Shown here one piece after another: positions 1-11,680 of a stretch of 64,000 bases of DNA. The stretch lies in contig JAGTJM010000017.1 in the NCBI GenBank assembly GCA_020747015.1, positions 248,001 through 312,000 of the forward strand, given 5' to 3'. The DNA is from Pyrenochaeta sp. MPI-SDFR-AT-0127 (Eukaryota > Ascomycota > Dothideomycetes > Pleosporales > Cucurbitariaceae). Within the stretch, counting starts at the first letter, position 1. The number at the start of each line of letters is the position of its first letter. The position numbers and the translations under genes were made by a program. Under the pieces are notes generated by a model, which was not told where the DNA came from, made no database searches, and worked only from the letters and a program-made list of their open reading frames with translations.

Positions 1-804
1 TCTCCGTGTTCGTCGTAACCTTCCGAGTACTCAGCTTGGTATTCCTCTCCGCTCGACGTGCAACTATTTGGCATCACTGTTGACGTGACAGTCGGGCCGT
101 ACTCGGTCGTTATGATTGTAACCACATTTCGTCCGCCGTGAAGATAATTCTCACACGCTGCGGCAATGACTTCATGATCATACTGAACAAGACGACATGG
201 CACATCGTAGTCTGAACACCAAGTAGCGCGATTGTTAGGGAAGAAGCCCGCTATGTCACGGATGAACTTGGGTTTCTGGCGTTCTGCTGGACCAGTTGGG
301 GCAACGAAAATAGTCGATGTACTGTGCAGAAGTTAGATTATGGATATATCAGGGATACCAGAGATGTAACAAGGTCTTTCGTACGTAATGTATGTTATTG
401 TCGTCGTGCTAGTGACAGTGATGAGGTCTGGAGTAGAGGTTGAGTAGAGGGTTGAGTAGGCGGGTGTAATCGGTGGCTAGAAGCAGTTAATAAAAAACCT
501 GCCCTACAGGTTGAAAAATATTAAGATATAGGTGGTTTAGTACCTTTGTTTGGGACCAAGAAGTACTACATGATAGTGGCGCAACTGTAGTTTTGATCGT
601 TACTGCCCCCTCTGTCACCGTATACGTCTCTGTTGGGTCATGGTAATGGATGTAATCAGAGCAAAACGGGCTTGCAAGATATCCTGGAAGGTCATGCAAA
701 ATGTAAACGGCCGCCTCGACTTCTTCATTGAAGCTTGCTTGTGCGGTCTTGACGAATGCGAGTAACGAGATTGTAAGAAAATATGAAAAGGGTTGAGGCG
801 CCAT
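1..804 (-). CDS. Secreted Ser/Thr-rich orphan protein, 3' end cut by window edge
   Basis: I read three exons: 544-804, 385-476 and <1-321. The introns at 477-543 (67 nt) and 322-384 (63 nt) have GT..AG ends, and the second has a CTAAC branch point. The frame stays open to the window edge. The N-terminus is a typical signal peptide (hydrophobic core around residues 7-22, cleavage likely after the Ala-Ser near residue 24), so the protein should be secreted or cell-wall bound. The mature part has spaced cysteines and Thr/Ser-rich stretches such as TVTSTTTITYI, which suggests O-glycosylation. Two segments look alike, each with a CSDY motif followed by a TVT-rich strand and a SCS/SCT motif, hinting at an internal duplication. 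I recognise no family. It could be a cell-wall or small effector-like protein, but nothing here proves that. The true C-terminus lies outside the window. Confidence 0.6.
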
Positions 805-1114
805 TATGTGGAATACTGAAGTCTCATCTGATTAATGAATATAATAATATTCCTCGGAAAACATTCAGACATATTGTCAAAACTGAATGCTTGACAATGT
901 AAGTTCGTGGATTGCCGTTTTCGGCCATGTTCATTGTGCATTCCGGACATCGACTAAGAACGTCGCACAAGATCGATCATCACCACGTGTGGCATGGTTC
1001 CGATCCTGGTAGTTGGAGACTGCAATCATCCCATTGTTGATTTTAGCATTCCTTACATTCTCGTTTCGGTCATCCGCAAGTGTACTCTGCTACCCAATTC
1101 AGCGATCGTAGAAT

Positions 1115-3524
1115 TCACAGAGCTTTCAGCAGTCCTTCATGCTTCACTGTCCAACTGCCATCTTTCGGAAACCCAGGCGCATCGCCTTTAGAACCCTGCC
1201 ATCCTGCCGCGCAGTAGGCGATCGCGAGGAGGAATCCAGCGTTGCCTGGCATGAAAGGAGGCGGCGTTCCACCGTCGCCACCCCTGATTGCGAAACCTGC
1301 GTCATCAAACCTCCAGTAGTTATATGCCGTGAGGTGATAGATCGCACGCTCTGGGTTTCCAATCCTGGCGCTGTTGATTGCGAGCACCGGTCGTCCCCAT
1401 CCACGAATTTTTAAATCGCCCCAAACTTCCCAGACTTTGTCTGCAGTGCGCAATGCGACCTCGGGGTCGACAGCCGGTGTGTCAGGCAACATACCTTGCA
1501 TCATGATAAGACTTCGAGGGTCACCCGTGAGCTTTGTGTCATTCCACCATGAGCTGTTTAGACCATCATATACCGCGTAAAGACCGCCAACCTGAGGTGG
1601 AAGCGCAAGATTTTCAGCTACATGCGTCCACTTCTCGGGCACTGGTTGGTGGAGTTTGCGCTTCCATTCCACGGCAGAGTCGAGACCATAACGCCAGTAT
1701 GCGATTTCATAGGCTAGATTGCGTGTTGAATTTGGCGGTGTGTTCTCTGTTACCCCGTATGACGGCGGTCCTAGATCGTATTTTCCCGTCTTTGCATTCA
1801 ATCCTGGGTACGACGCCATGTATTCCGCCGTGGCAGTCAATACTTTATCCCAACGCTGCAAGGTTTCTCTCGTTGGCCGCGCTTGATATGCGAGCTGCGC
1901 AAGATAAAATGGATGAGGCTGTTGCCAGAGAAGGAGAGCGTTGATATCGCCTGGTGAACTGACACCAGTGTTCAACTCGGTCATCTTCGGCCAGCGGGCC
2001 CCCTCCCAGCCCATGGACTTCGCGCGTGCAAGTGATGTCGGCAAGAGCGACTCGTATAGTTCAGGGAAAATGTTGTCAAAGTACTGCTGTTTTCCCCAAG
2101 TTGACCAGTGAGCATTATGCCAAATCAACATCTCCATGTGGAACTTTCCTGGGAGGTATTAGCTCTTCTCTTATTGCTGATAGACTCGAAAGTTGTACTT
2201 ACCATACCAACCGTTATTCATGAGTCCACTCTCTTGCGGTGATTGACCCTTGGCTGCACTATTGACCCGCACATGATATTGTGATGTGATGATGCGGCGC
2301 TGCAGCTCGGTCGCATTCGGATTCGTTGAAGCAGTCAAATCAACGAAACCGCCGTCCTTCCAATACTCGTTCCAAGCTCGTACGTTCTTGTCTCTGATCT
2401 TCTCAGGGAAGCTAGGTGCACGCTGGTCAGGCGAAAAATGAGCAGTGAAGGCTAATGAAGAGGTATTGGATGTGGAGCTGAGGGTGTGTCGATGCGCTGT
2501 GACAGCGGTAGATCCGAGCGGTTCATTCCTGCTTAACTTCATAGGAGTGTCTTTGGTCCACCGCAAATTAATGAAATATCGCAGCTCTTGCATGTCATGC
2601 TGGATGTGCGCAGATGTTCGATCGGTTCCATCCTCCACAAGCGTAGTACTGTGATTAGAAGGAAAGTCATACACGCCGGCAAACACCTTATGCAGGAATA
2701 AGTCAGCACTCCTTGTAAGGCGAAGATTTAAATACTGACCTCGTACTTGTAGGTAGTTGTATGAATTGGAGGGTATGGGAAGTCCAATTCGACCTGTAGA
2801 TCGCCACTCTTTACAAGCTCAGACTCGATGTTGAAGGCCACAGCATCTGAGCCGAAGTCACCCTGTGTTACGACTATTACGTCCCTGCCATCAATCTTGA
2901 ACTTAGATGTGATGGTACCATCCCATAAGTCGAGTGTCTGCTTTGGATCGGATATTGCAGTCTTGTTCAGCGTACCGCCTTTGTACTTGAGGCCAATTCG
3001 ACCTAGATTGACACGATTTGGGTTTGAAATCAACCATTGAGTTGCTTGCTTGAGCTTAGGATCTGGGATATCATAATAAACTTCTCGGCCGTACGTTTCG
3101 CGCATGAGGCCTTTGTAATCAGACGGTAGTTCGCTTAGTGCGTTAGTGAGAGCAAAGAATGGGTTCGCACGGACTCATACCCGTTGGCAGGAAGTGAGTC
3201 GTTGTGCCAGGCCCAACTTGATAAGGTGTTGAAAGGCAGGAACGTCTATAATCAATGGTCAAGGACTACGGAGCTCAACAAGTGTAATTAATGTACCTGC
3301 ATTCCAGTATTATCGACATTGAACGCAAAATTACCGTTACCGACCTGAAGCGGCGTTGTCTCATTGTTAATAAGGCTCGTCCGAATAATGTTGAACTGCG
3401 ACACAACTTGCCGCCTTCAGATCATGACAAGGTTGTCAACATTTTGCTAATTTGATTTGAGGCAGAAGATGTTTACCTATCGATTTTACCCAAGGCAAAG
3501 CAAGGCAACAATAGCCCACAACAT
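1115..3524 (-). CDS. Secreted six-hairpin glycosidase (GH65/GH95-like)
   Basis: Six exons: 3490-3524, 3297-3414, 3181-3245, 2740-3133, 2203-2686 and 1115-2148. Introns are 47-75 nt and the phases agree at every junction, giving about 709 aa. The start gives a signal peptide (MLWAIVALLCLG), so the enzyme is secreted. The N-terminal domain contains QVGNGNFAF and NRVNLGRIGL. The C-terminal (alpha/alpha)6 barrel contains GWYGKFHMEMLIWHNAHW, created by splicing 2203/2148, and a TENTPPN motif whose Glu is the likely general acid by analogy with GH65-type enzymes (inference). These features place it among fungal six-hairpin glycosidase-like proteins. The substrate is unknown; an alpha-linked oligosaccharide is plausible. 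It diverges from the rhodopsin-domain gene at 4900. The junction near 3134-3180 can be mistaken for a frameshift, but a 47-nt intron explains it. Confidence 0.75.
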
Positions 3525-4899
3525 GTTTGTGTGACTGGGAAACGCATCGCGACCAGAGTCTCAGTGCCAAAGGTAGGTGACGCGAATGCGATGAAAGTGG
3601 AATCTTCGTCCTTCTAGAATCATTCCAATATGAATGAAATATAGCTGTCGCAAAGCCCCATTACCCCGTGGGGCATCCCCGTATCCCGGGACAAAAGAAT
3701 CCGAGAAGGAATCTCTGCGGTTATCATGGTTGTTCTTCGGTTAGTCCTGAAATAATCTAAACTAATTCCGCGTCTACGAAGCTGAGTAATTCTTCCGTTG
3801 ATGTAGATCACTCCACGAAACCCCTCAGGACGCGGAGTGGATAGTCATGCATGATGCAGTGAGATTGCATACAGCGGCTCTGTGAAGCGAGCACTTCGTA
3901 TGTCAATGTGATATAAGTTGTGAGGCTAATGCTACGTAAGTTTTAGACGTTGACTCTTTTCATGAGTATTTTGCACATCAATAAAGTCGCCCCGGCTATG
4001 AAAGCTTTAGGATGGATTCTTAGGTAATTTACCGATGGATAAGGCTCCGGTCAAGATAGATTGAAAGTATAATCACCACGCTGAACGCTGCCGTGACATC
4101 ATCAGTTCCTAAGCGAGCCGGTTCCGCCCAAGGGATAGTCTGGTTCCCGGCGATATGTGCACCCGCCAGTGTCCGTACAATAACGTCTGTGAACGATGCG
4201 CAACGTCATCCGCTCTACAAGACAATGCCATAAAGCAAATGGCTTTCTCGACAAGCGACTAGATGTGCTTTTGACCATTGTGGGCAGCGCCCGATACAAG
4301 GCGCCAAATGTGGTACAAGATAACCCTTTGTTTAAATACATCAGGCGGAAGTAGGATTTCGGTTTAAATCATTTCCAAGATATGTAACAACGATTTGCTG
4401 CTGGATACACGGAGGGCCTTCAATCGACTGCTGCCTAGCTGCGCACATTTCCGTAGGAGGACAGCCAAGGGGTCCCTTTTATGTGTGAGTGTAGGCTCAT
4501 TCTTACAGGTCACTTGTGTGTTTCTACCTTCATAGCATTAGGCCACATGCGAACATGGGGGCTGCACAACAGTAGTACACGAAAAATTGACGTGATATCT
4601 GACACCCATGTATCTATTTGCTCTAATCCCTTCGTGGTCGACTTTATTGGTCTTGTGTTGCTTGCGCTACACAGCCGCTTACGGTCCCTGTCAGCGAACG
4701 TAACGCACCAGCAAAACGGTACGACTAAAACAAACTAAGCTGACATGTCTCCGAGCGTAATCCCCGAGATAGATATAGCAGTCTGTTAACCTAGGAAATG
4801 GATGTAGATAAAGAATGCATTATTGTTGCCATTCGCCCCAAGTCGTAAATTGTTCAACCCAACAAGCTAGGCCCCCAAATAGCATTCAAACCACCAGTC
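3525..4899. other. Intergenic region between divergent genes
   Basis: This 1.4-kb stretch separates two divergent start codons and must hold both promoters. Only short ORFs without recognisable domains occur. I see no RNA gene, repeat or transposon relic. Confidence 0.5.
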
Positions 4900-6142
4900 A
4901 TGACACTTATTCCATCCCACAACCGTGATGGTATCGCAATAATTATAATCGAGGCGATAGTAGGCTTCTTAGCCATTGTCGCTGTAGTCTTGAGGGTGTG
5001 GGCACGCCGGCTCAAACGTGCACACCTGGACGGAAGCGATTGGGCATGCATAGGTGCATTGGTTCGATTCCATTCTTCATAGGGAAGGGTCTGAATTGAT
5101 CAACTTAACAGATCACAGCTCTTGCACTCCTCGGCAGCTTAGTCTATGGTATATGCTCCAACTTATCATTTCACTAAGACAATGCTCACAATTGGCAGAT
5201 ATCACACAGGGATTAGGGCTTCCTATGGAAGAAGTAACGCCAGAACAGTTTGCTAATTTCAATAAGGTATATCGCCCTCAGCTTAGAACGTTAACTTACA
5301 CTAACCTTGATGTCAGGGTATCTTAATCGGTCTGTACGCGTGGACCACTAGCAACACCCTCGTTCGAATCTCGACTATCCTTCTTTACCTTCGAATTTTT
5401 CCGATCCGAACGTTCAGCATTTTTTGCTGGGTATTTCTGGCTTTGAATGTGGCGTACGCGCTTGCGACATTTGTCGTTGCTCTCCTGATATGCCGTCCTA
5501 TCGATTACACCTGGGATCCAACTATTCCTGGCGGTTACTGTGGTAGCCGAGAGCAGCTTTATATGTGGCATGGAACTCAAAATCTGCTTCATGACATAAT
5601 CCTTGTCGCCATGCCTATGCCACTGTTGTGGAAATTGCATCTTCCAATCGGTAAGAAGGTGTCATTGATCGTCATCTTTGCCATGGGGTTGTCGTAAGTT
5701 CATTCTTCGGCTCACCGATAGTGTCCACTAACCGGTAAGAATATGCGTTCTAACGCTTGCTCGAACGATCGAAGTCAGTAATGGCAGCGTGGCGCGAATA
5801 ACCCAGGACTACGTCTCCGTCGCTCTCCTTACAATGTTGGAGCCACTGCTCGGGGTCATCAACTGCAGCTTGCCGGTGCTTCGCCCCGTTGGGCAAAAGC
5901 TTTTCGCCAAATTTGGGAAAGTGGATGTATTCAAGTCAGAAAAAGGCCGGGAAGGCTCAAGTTACATCCAGTCTATCGGCGCCAAGCGACGTTTGCCGAA
6001 GCCCGCAGATCCGTACCGACTAGACACGGGCACATTTCAGACTCTGAGAAATGATCCGGATATCGATCTTCATAGCCTCTCGGATATCAACAGCGCTGAA
6101 ATCACATCTTCCTCAGATACCAGAAATCACACCGCGTGTTGA
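4900..6142 (+). CDS. Fungal rhodopsin-domain integral membrane protein (PF20684 type)
   Basis: Five exons (4900-5061, 5112-5148, 5199-5266, 5317-5693, 5740-6142) with introns of 46-50 nt give a 348-aa protein. It has the layout of the fungal seven-helix family often labelled integral membrane or SAT4-like. TM1 lies at about residues 10-32. Next come the DWACIGAL motif and the QGLGLPMEEVTPEQF loop typical of the family, then further helices including NVAYALATFVVALLICRP, the YCGSREQLYMW loop, and the last helices around ARITQDYVSVALLTMLEPLLG. The C-terminal tail of about 80 residues is polar and Ser-rich, so probably cytosolic. The function of the family is mostly unknown; some members carry CFEM domains and act in surface sensing, but no CFEM is present here. 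The splice choices restore the conserved family text, so the model is fairly safe. Confidence 0.8.
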
Positions 6143-7350
6143 TCAACAGAGAAGCCATTTATCGCGATTGAATACTGAACATATACTGCAATCAAAGGTT
6201 TTGCCAAATAGTTGCTTTAGTATCCTGGCATTGAAAGCTTCTCCGTTTTGTACGGTGTCGCTCTCGGTCCCGGCAAAATGTGTTTGCGAATGTTGCGGCT
6301 GACATTCGGAGACCGAAACGGCTTCACACTCCAGTCAAATGATCCTCAACGTTGCCTAGACTAATTTTGGTACAAGGTTTCCTCTGAATCCCTGCAGGTT
6401 GTATTGACCGGACAGTCACGTTGGGTCAATGGGCAGTACACATTGTCATGTTTTAACATTTCGCAGTCATCCAATTACCTACTTGAGCAGCGTTTTGAAC
6501 AGTCTAACCAAAGGACAATGGTGACAGTCAATCCGCAAGCAATTTTCATCTCCTTGAGACGGACCAAAGCTTGTTGGCTGATCTAGGTGTCTCCTTGAAG
6601 ATGGCAGCTCATGTGGTCCTTCACATCTGTTTATTTGCCGCCCGATCTTAAAAAAGAATCTTAACTTGAACGACAAACTGTGAATTTTAGACTGCATAAT
6701 CAGGAGAGAGAGCCACCTCAACCACCGTCTTATCTTGGTAGTCATCACAACTGGTGAAGGTGATTGGCCGCAATATTCGTCTCAGTTGCCGAGTTGTGGC
6801 TGAATACGAACGACCACAGCGGCTATGCGATGCTACACCCGGAAAGTTTACACCAATAACTTCTCTATGATCTGATGATATCCCTTTATAATGATAGTTC
6901 CTGAATTTGAGAGAATACAATGATGCGAAGCTATTTGCCAACCTTTGTGGTGCCAGCCTGTGATACTTAATGATTGAGTTCTGTAGGAATTTGGCTTCAC
7001 ATATTCCTCGATAGCATTTGCACGCGATTCTCAGGGGAGACCACCAGAGGAAGTAATTCAAGACAGCTCAAAAGAAGGCAATTCGAAACTAAGATACACG
7101 CTCCCTGCATGTCTATCACATCCTGACCGGAATTAAGGTTGTTTAAAGTTCCTATAGCTCTCGAAACATGCGCCAACCGCCCTGGCTGAAGTTCAGCCTC
7201 GAGTGCATCCATGATGTGTGTATAAATTGAAGCGCTGATCTTTGATCTTTCATATGATCATTGTTGCAGTCGCTCGCTTAAATCCATTCACTTTTTAGTT
7301 AGTCCGTCTTAAATTCTATTCTTCACCTTTTGCACTTGCTCCATCTGGTT
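6143..7350. other. Intergenic region, no supported gene
   Basis: About 1.2 kb between two plus-strand genes. A 71-codon minus-strand ORF (6997-7212) starts head to head with the next gene, but it has no recognisable domain and I do not call it. Confidence 0.45.
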
Positions 7351-9114
7351 ATGGACGTGTATACAGACCCTGAGTCGTCGACCTACACACCCTGGAAGAC
7401 TTTCTTCTTTCCTTCCGAAGCCGGTGACAAGATCGCTATCTCGGTTCCCAGTCCAGTGGCGTTGACACTGGCGACGGTATACGCAATCCTTGTCACATAC
7501 TTTTTCAATGCCCTCTGGAATGTATTTCTTCATGGAGTCATGCTTAGCGCCAGAAAAAGGAGAAGCCTGGCCTGGAATCTTGTTTTGACTATCTTCTGGA
7601 ACTCGGCGGAACCGGCCACCGCATCCACGAACCTCTTTATCCATCTATATCGTATGGGAACTCAGAAATCGATTAGAATGCGTGGCCCATCCCAAGTTTT
7701 AGGTTGGAGCCTTACCTTGTTGGCAATCATGACCGCGTTATCGAGTATTGCCGGTAGCGTACTGGTACCTGCTCAACTTATATTGGGAAACGTCGCACCA
7801 GTCAACCCCAGAGCTATTTGGCTTCCAGGAACTGCCGAGCTGGGCTCACTATCACCTCAATACACTATGCAATTCAGCTCAAATGCGGTGCGGGCTGTTG
7901 GCAGCGCTGAAGCATCGAAAATCACTTTGCGCAACAAAGTATATGTCTCAACACCGGAAACTACGGATCAGAGCACACCTGAAAGACCAGACTTCACAAT
8001 CAGTTACAGCTATAACCTCACTGGAGTCGAATTGGGCATCCGTAATGAATTCGGTTTCCTTCACTCCGTCAAGGGAAAATGTTGGACAGAATACGGCTGG
8101 CTGCATCATCGAAAGAATACAACCAGGGATTTCTATGACCCTTGGAACCTAAATATGGAACAATACTTCTGGTTTGTGGAAGCGGATAATGCCACTGGAA
8201 TATCAACAAAACTTGACCTCATGTCTGCTATACACCCGGACCACATCGAGAAGACTCCAAAGAATGTCTCGTACGCCTTGATCTACAACGCAGCCCATTT
8301 GCCGTCTTTTACAGAGAACAGCGATCCTATGTACATGACAGAACGCCTTCCAGAGAACGAGACAGGGGGAAATATATTTCCTTTTCGCATCAGAGCGGAA
8401 CGACCTGTATTATCTTGCTGGCAAGAGACAACTATGTGCACACGCGGAGCATGTGGCGATGCTTATATGCTTCTCGATAAGGACCGTGGGTTTCCGCCTG
8501 GCTTGACAATGCTCCTCTCTAGAATGACCGTTCCCATGATCCTCGATGTACCGCAAGGCATCGGACCATCGGCGCTAATGTCCTATTACAGCCCACTTCC
8601 CGGAACAGTCGTAGATGCTGCATCAAGCAAAACTTTCGATGATATTGAGAGGATGATTCTTGGCGCGTATCTACTCTCGAGAAACATTCTTAGGGATACT
8701 ACTATGATGAAGCCTTTCTCTGGCTTTACAAACGGTGCCCGGAACGGGAAAGATGAAGTACTGCCTGGCACAGATTTTGTTCTTGAAACTAGAGCCATGA
8801 CGGCCATCTCACTGCTAGTTCTCATCCTTGTACCAGCGCTCACTCTCTTTGTTACTATTCTCGCGGCAATTGGTAATGCATTGGCTCGTTATGACCCTGA
8901 AAATTCCCAAAGACTGAGATGGCAACGCGAGCGCATGGTCAACATGGCTACTCCGAGTCTCTTCCGCGTTGCCAGCGAGGATCATCGTCGACATGAAGAA
9001 GTCTGGAAGTACAGGACCCACCTACATCCGGTGCCTATCAGTGAAGAAGACGAAGTATGCAAGGGATTCCTAGGACCCGGAGATAGCCGTGGGAAGGCCT
9101 ATGATGATATGTAG
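7351..9114 (+). CDS. Orphan three-helix membrane protein with large glycosylated loop
   Basis: A single exon of 587 codons. I start at the ATG at 7351, because the frame upstream opens only with non-ATG codons. Hydrophobic segments lie near residues 33-57 (LTLATVYAILVTYFF), 118-143 (LTLLAIMTALSSIAGSVLV) and 485-510 (ISLLVLILVPALTLFVTIL). Between the second and third helices is a loop of about 340 residues with at least five N-glycosylation sequons (NLT, NTT, NAT, NVS, NET) and cysteines in CWQETTMCTRGACGD, which points to a luminal or extracellular domain. The tail after the last helix is charged and probably cytosolic. I recognise no characterised family; similar-looking fungal proteins are usually annotated as hypothetical. 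A sensor or transport accessory role is possible but unsupported. Confidence 0.7.
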   Translation: MDVYTDPESSTYTPWKTFFFPSEAGDKIAISVPSPVALTLATVYAILVTYFFNALWNVFLHGVMLSARKRRSLAWNLVLTIFWNSAEPATASTNLFIHLYRMGTQKSIRMRGPSQVLGWSLTLLAIMTALSSIAGSVLVPAQLILGNVAPVNPRAIWLPGTAELGSLSPQYTMQFSSNAVRAVGSAEASKITLRNKVYVSTPETTDQSTPERPDFTISYSYNLTGVELGIRNEFGFLHSVKGKCWTEYGWLHHRKNTTRDFYDPWNLNMEQYFWFVEADNATGISTKLDLMSAIHPDHIEKTPKNVSYALIYNAAHLPSFTENSDPMYMTERLPENETGGNIFPFRIRAERPVLSCWQETTMCTRGACGDAYMLLDKDRGFPPGLTMLLSRMTVPMILDVPQGIGPSALMSYYSPLPGTVVDAASSKTFDDIERMILGAYLLSRNILRDTTMMKPFSGFTNGARNGKDEVLPGTDFVLETRAMTAISLLVLILVPALTLFVTILAAIGNALARYDPENSQRLRWQRERMVNMATPSLFRVASEDHRRHEEVWKYRTHLHPVPISEEDEVCKGFLGPGDSRGKAYDDM

Positions 9115-9433
9115 CCTATCAAGGCATTCAGTTTGCGGTTCTTCGCCAACTGGATCCTTGCCTCTTGGCAATCTAATTCGCATCCCTACTTGTCCGCTTT
9201 CATCTCATCCACAATTTCATTACGATCCTCACGACCGTTCTCATGTAGCAATGATCTTGGACACCATCGGACAGGTCTTCCGAAGGCGGTCATTGGTGGC
9301 ACCATGATGTCAGTTAGCAACTGCGGGGCAGACTCGCTTTTGAAGCAACATATAAGTTGAAAATCACGACATCCAAAAAACAAACCCTTTTGTATAATTC
9401 AGCATTCATCTCAAATTTGAATATAAATACGAA
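9115..9433. other. Short intergenic region / promoter of the Hsp31-like gene
   Basis: About 320 bp between two plus-strand genes. The last 60 bp before the ATG at 9434 are AT-rich (TATAATTC, ATATAAATAC), as expected for a core promoter and 5' leader. Nothing else is recognisable. Confidence 0.4.
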
Positions 9434-10276
9434 ATGGCACCCCCTCGTAAAGCCCTCATCGCCATCACTTCGGCACATGCGCCGCTCTACCCAGAGGGAA
9501 AGGAGACTGGTATGTATACCTTATATCACACTGTCTGCCCGAATTGAAGGACCTGAATTCGTAAAGGGTTGTTCATTACTGAAGCTCTGCACCCTTTCAA
9601 CGTCTTCAAAGCAGCAGGCTTCGAGGTCGATCTCGTCTCCGAAACCGGTAGCTATCAGCCTGACTGGCTAAGTCAACAGAAAGAATGGCTTCCAGAAGAA
9701 GACCGCAAGGTTTGGGAAGACCATAGCAGCGAGTTTCGCAGCAAGCTCGACAAGCTTCTCAAACCATCTGACGTCAACTGGAAAGATTATGGTTTATTCT
9801 TTGCCTCAGCCGGTCACGCATCTCTTATCGATTACCCCGAGGCCAAAGGGCTTCAGTCTCTTGCGTCTGAGATCTATGCAGGTAATAAAGGCATTCTATC
9901 TGCCGTGTGCCACGGTGGTGCAATCTTCCCAGGCGTACTGGATCCAGAAACCAAGAAGCCTATCATATCCGGTAAGCGAGTGACCGGCTTCACGACCAAG
10001 GGAGAGGAGGAAGAAGGCGTATTGGACACGATCAAAAGCTGGAATCGACCCACTATTGAAGCCAGCGCTGCAAGTTCAGGAGCGCAGTATGTTAGTCCAC
10101 CAGGTCCGTGGGACAGCTTTGCGATCACAGACGGAAGAGTTGTGACGGGAGCGAATCCTGCGAGTGCTCACAAGGCAAGTGACCTTTGTACAGATTATAT
10201 TTGAGACATATGCTGACTTCTTCTGTTCATCATTCAGACGGCCGAGGAAGCTGTGAAAGCCTTTGATGCCTTGTAA
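9434..10276 (+). CDS. DJ-1/PfpI family protein, Hsp31-like glutathione-independent glyoxalase
   Basis: Three exons (9434-9509, 9567-10174, 10238-10276) give 240 aa. The protein has the Hsp31-type DJ-1 layout: a start strand with ITSAHAPLYPEGKETG (conserved Glu), the AGHASLIDYP loop, and the nucleophile elbow SAVCHGGAIFPG with the catalytic Cys-His pair. Family members convert methylglyoxal to D-lactate without glutathione and some have chaperone activity; here that is family knowledge. The second intron (10175-10237) begins with GCAAGT and ends CAG, a GC-AG intron. It is needed to reach the C-terminal helix TAEEAVKAFDAL. Without splicing there the protein would end in an unrelated short tail. 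The likely location is cytosolic because no signal peptide is visible. Confidence 0.85.
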
Positions 10277-10945
10277 CGCCTGTGTGCTGCATCAGCCTTT
10301 CACGGGACAGATCTTAGATATGTAGTCCTCTCAATTCATTAACAAGGCTTCCTGCACCTTCAGTAGCATCCCAAAAGTATTTTTGATTGATAATTTAGCC
10401 GAAGCACTCGACTGTCATAAACGGCGGTGACTGTAGCTACCAAATCTCACTCAAGAGTCAGAAACAATAAACATTTTGCTTACAAGAGGCTTGGAATGAG
10501 TCATTGTATACCCACTCCACTCTGCCCCATATTGCTTGATGGGTCTCTCGTTATGGAGAACACGGCTACCTACTTCTGTGTCTCAAATTGCTTGGGATTG
10601 GATCCAAACCAAAATACCACCAAGGTTTTGCACACGGGCATTCGATGCCAACAGTCTCTGTAGGGAGGTATTCAAGATTGACATTCAGTAAGTTGGGCCA
10701 TCAAAAATGTGTTCAATGTGTTTTGATCCTGGTCCAACCCCGCGGCTGTAAGTACACAAGGTAGATCAGCGCTAAGATCTTACCAGATTAGCCCACCTTG
10801 CCGAGATACCGCATCCAGATGTGCGGAGTCATAGTGGCTACAATAGCGCCTTCCGCTCCTAACCGCTGGTGCTGCTCTATGGAATTAAAAAGAACAATCA
10901 CTGCCTCCATGAAACTGTTTTGATTATTATGAAAACTGCGCCAAA
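10277..10945. other. Intergenic region, no supported gene
   Basis: About 670 bp between two plus-strand genes. It should hold the 3' end of the Hsp31-like gene and the promoter of the methyltransferase. Only short ORFs without recognisable features are present. Confidence 0.4.
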
Positions 10946-11680
10946 ATGACCAACACAAGTGCGAGTTCCTAATATACATTTCACGACCAATAAGCTTACA
11001 AAGTCCTAGTTCCCGAAAACCTCAAAGCGCGTATGAAAGAATCGTACGATGCCATAGCTGAAGAATACAACACCAAGTTCACCACCGCGACCGATCACAT
11101 TCGACTGGAGTACCTGAGTCGCCTTTTTGCCCAGCTCCAGTCCACTGGCAACGATACAGCGACAGTCTTGGAGCTTGGCTGTGGTGCTGGTGTACCTGCG
11201 ACCAGATTTCTCCTACAGAGCGAGAAGCCGCTGATCCATGTCACCGGAAATGACCTTTCGACTAGCCAGCTCGATCTCGCGCGCACGAACCTTGCACCGT
11301 ACGCCGAGAGGCTGACGCTCGTGGAAGGTGATATGAACAGTTTATCCTTCCCCGATAACAGCTTCGATGCCGTGACTGGATTCTATAGCATTATACATCT
11401 GCCTCGCGAAGAGCAGACACAGCTTGTAAAAAAGATCGCTCAATGGCTTAAACCTGGCGGCCACCTTTTGGCAAACTTTGGAGCTGAAGAGAATCAGACC
11501 ATAGAGAACGAGAAATGGTTGGGCCATGACAAGGGTTGGATGTTCTGGAGTGGGTGGGGCGAAGAGAAAAGTGTGAAGATGGTCGAGGAGGCTGGTTTTA
11601 AAGTCATGGAAAGGGAATTACGGCAAGCTGTTGGTGATGCCGAGTTCGTGTGGATTCTGGCGAGAAAATATGCGGTCTGA
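10946..11680 (+). CDS. Class I SAM-dependent methyltransferase
   Basis: The main exon encodes a Rossmann-type methyltransferase with motif I VLELGCGAGVPAT, an acidic loop NDLS after strand 2, EGDMNSLSFPDNSFDAV and the post-motif LKPGGHLL (methyltransferase type 11 style). The frame is open upstream of the ATG at 11033 and reads VPENLKAR, which resembles the N-terminus of the family. I therefore propose a short first exon 10946-10958 and an intron 10959-11009 (GTGCGA..CCTAG), giving MTNTIPENLKARMKESYDAI and about 220 aa. The fallback is a start at 11033 (215 aa). The substrate is unknown, and no signal or membrane segment is seen. Nothing in the neighbouring genes suggests a biosynthetic cluster. 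Confidence 0.75.

Noticed and set aside
3134..3180. Apparent frameshift in the six-hairpin glycosidase gene
   Set aside because: The frame seemed to break near 3165, but a 47-nt intron with donor GTATGA, a CACTAAC branch point and acceptor CTAAG joins the two parts in phase and gives a better family match. The gene looks intact.
5059..5072. GGTTCGATTCC, resembling a tRNA T-arm
   Set aside because: It falls in an intron border of the rhodopsin-domain gene, and no acceptor or anticodon stem can be built around it.
6997..7212. 71-codon minus-strand ORF head to head with the orphan membrane protein gene
   Set aside because: No domain, no signal peptide and no sign of splicing continuity, so it is not distinguishable from chance.
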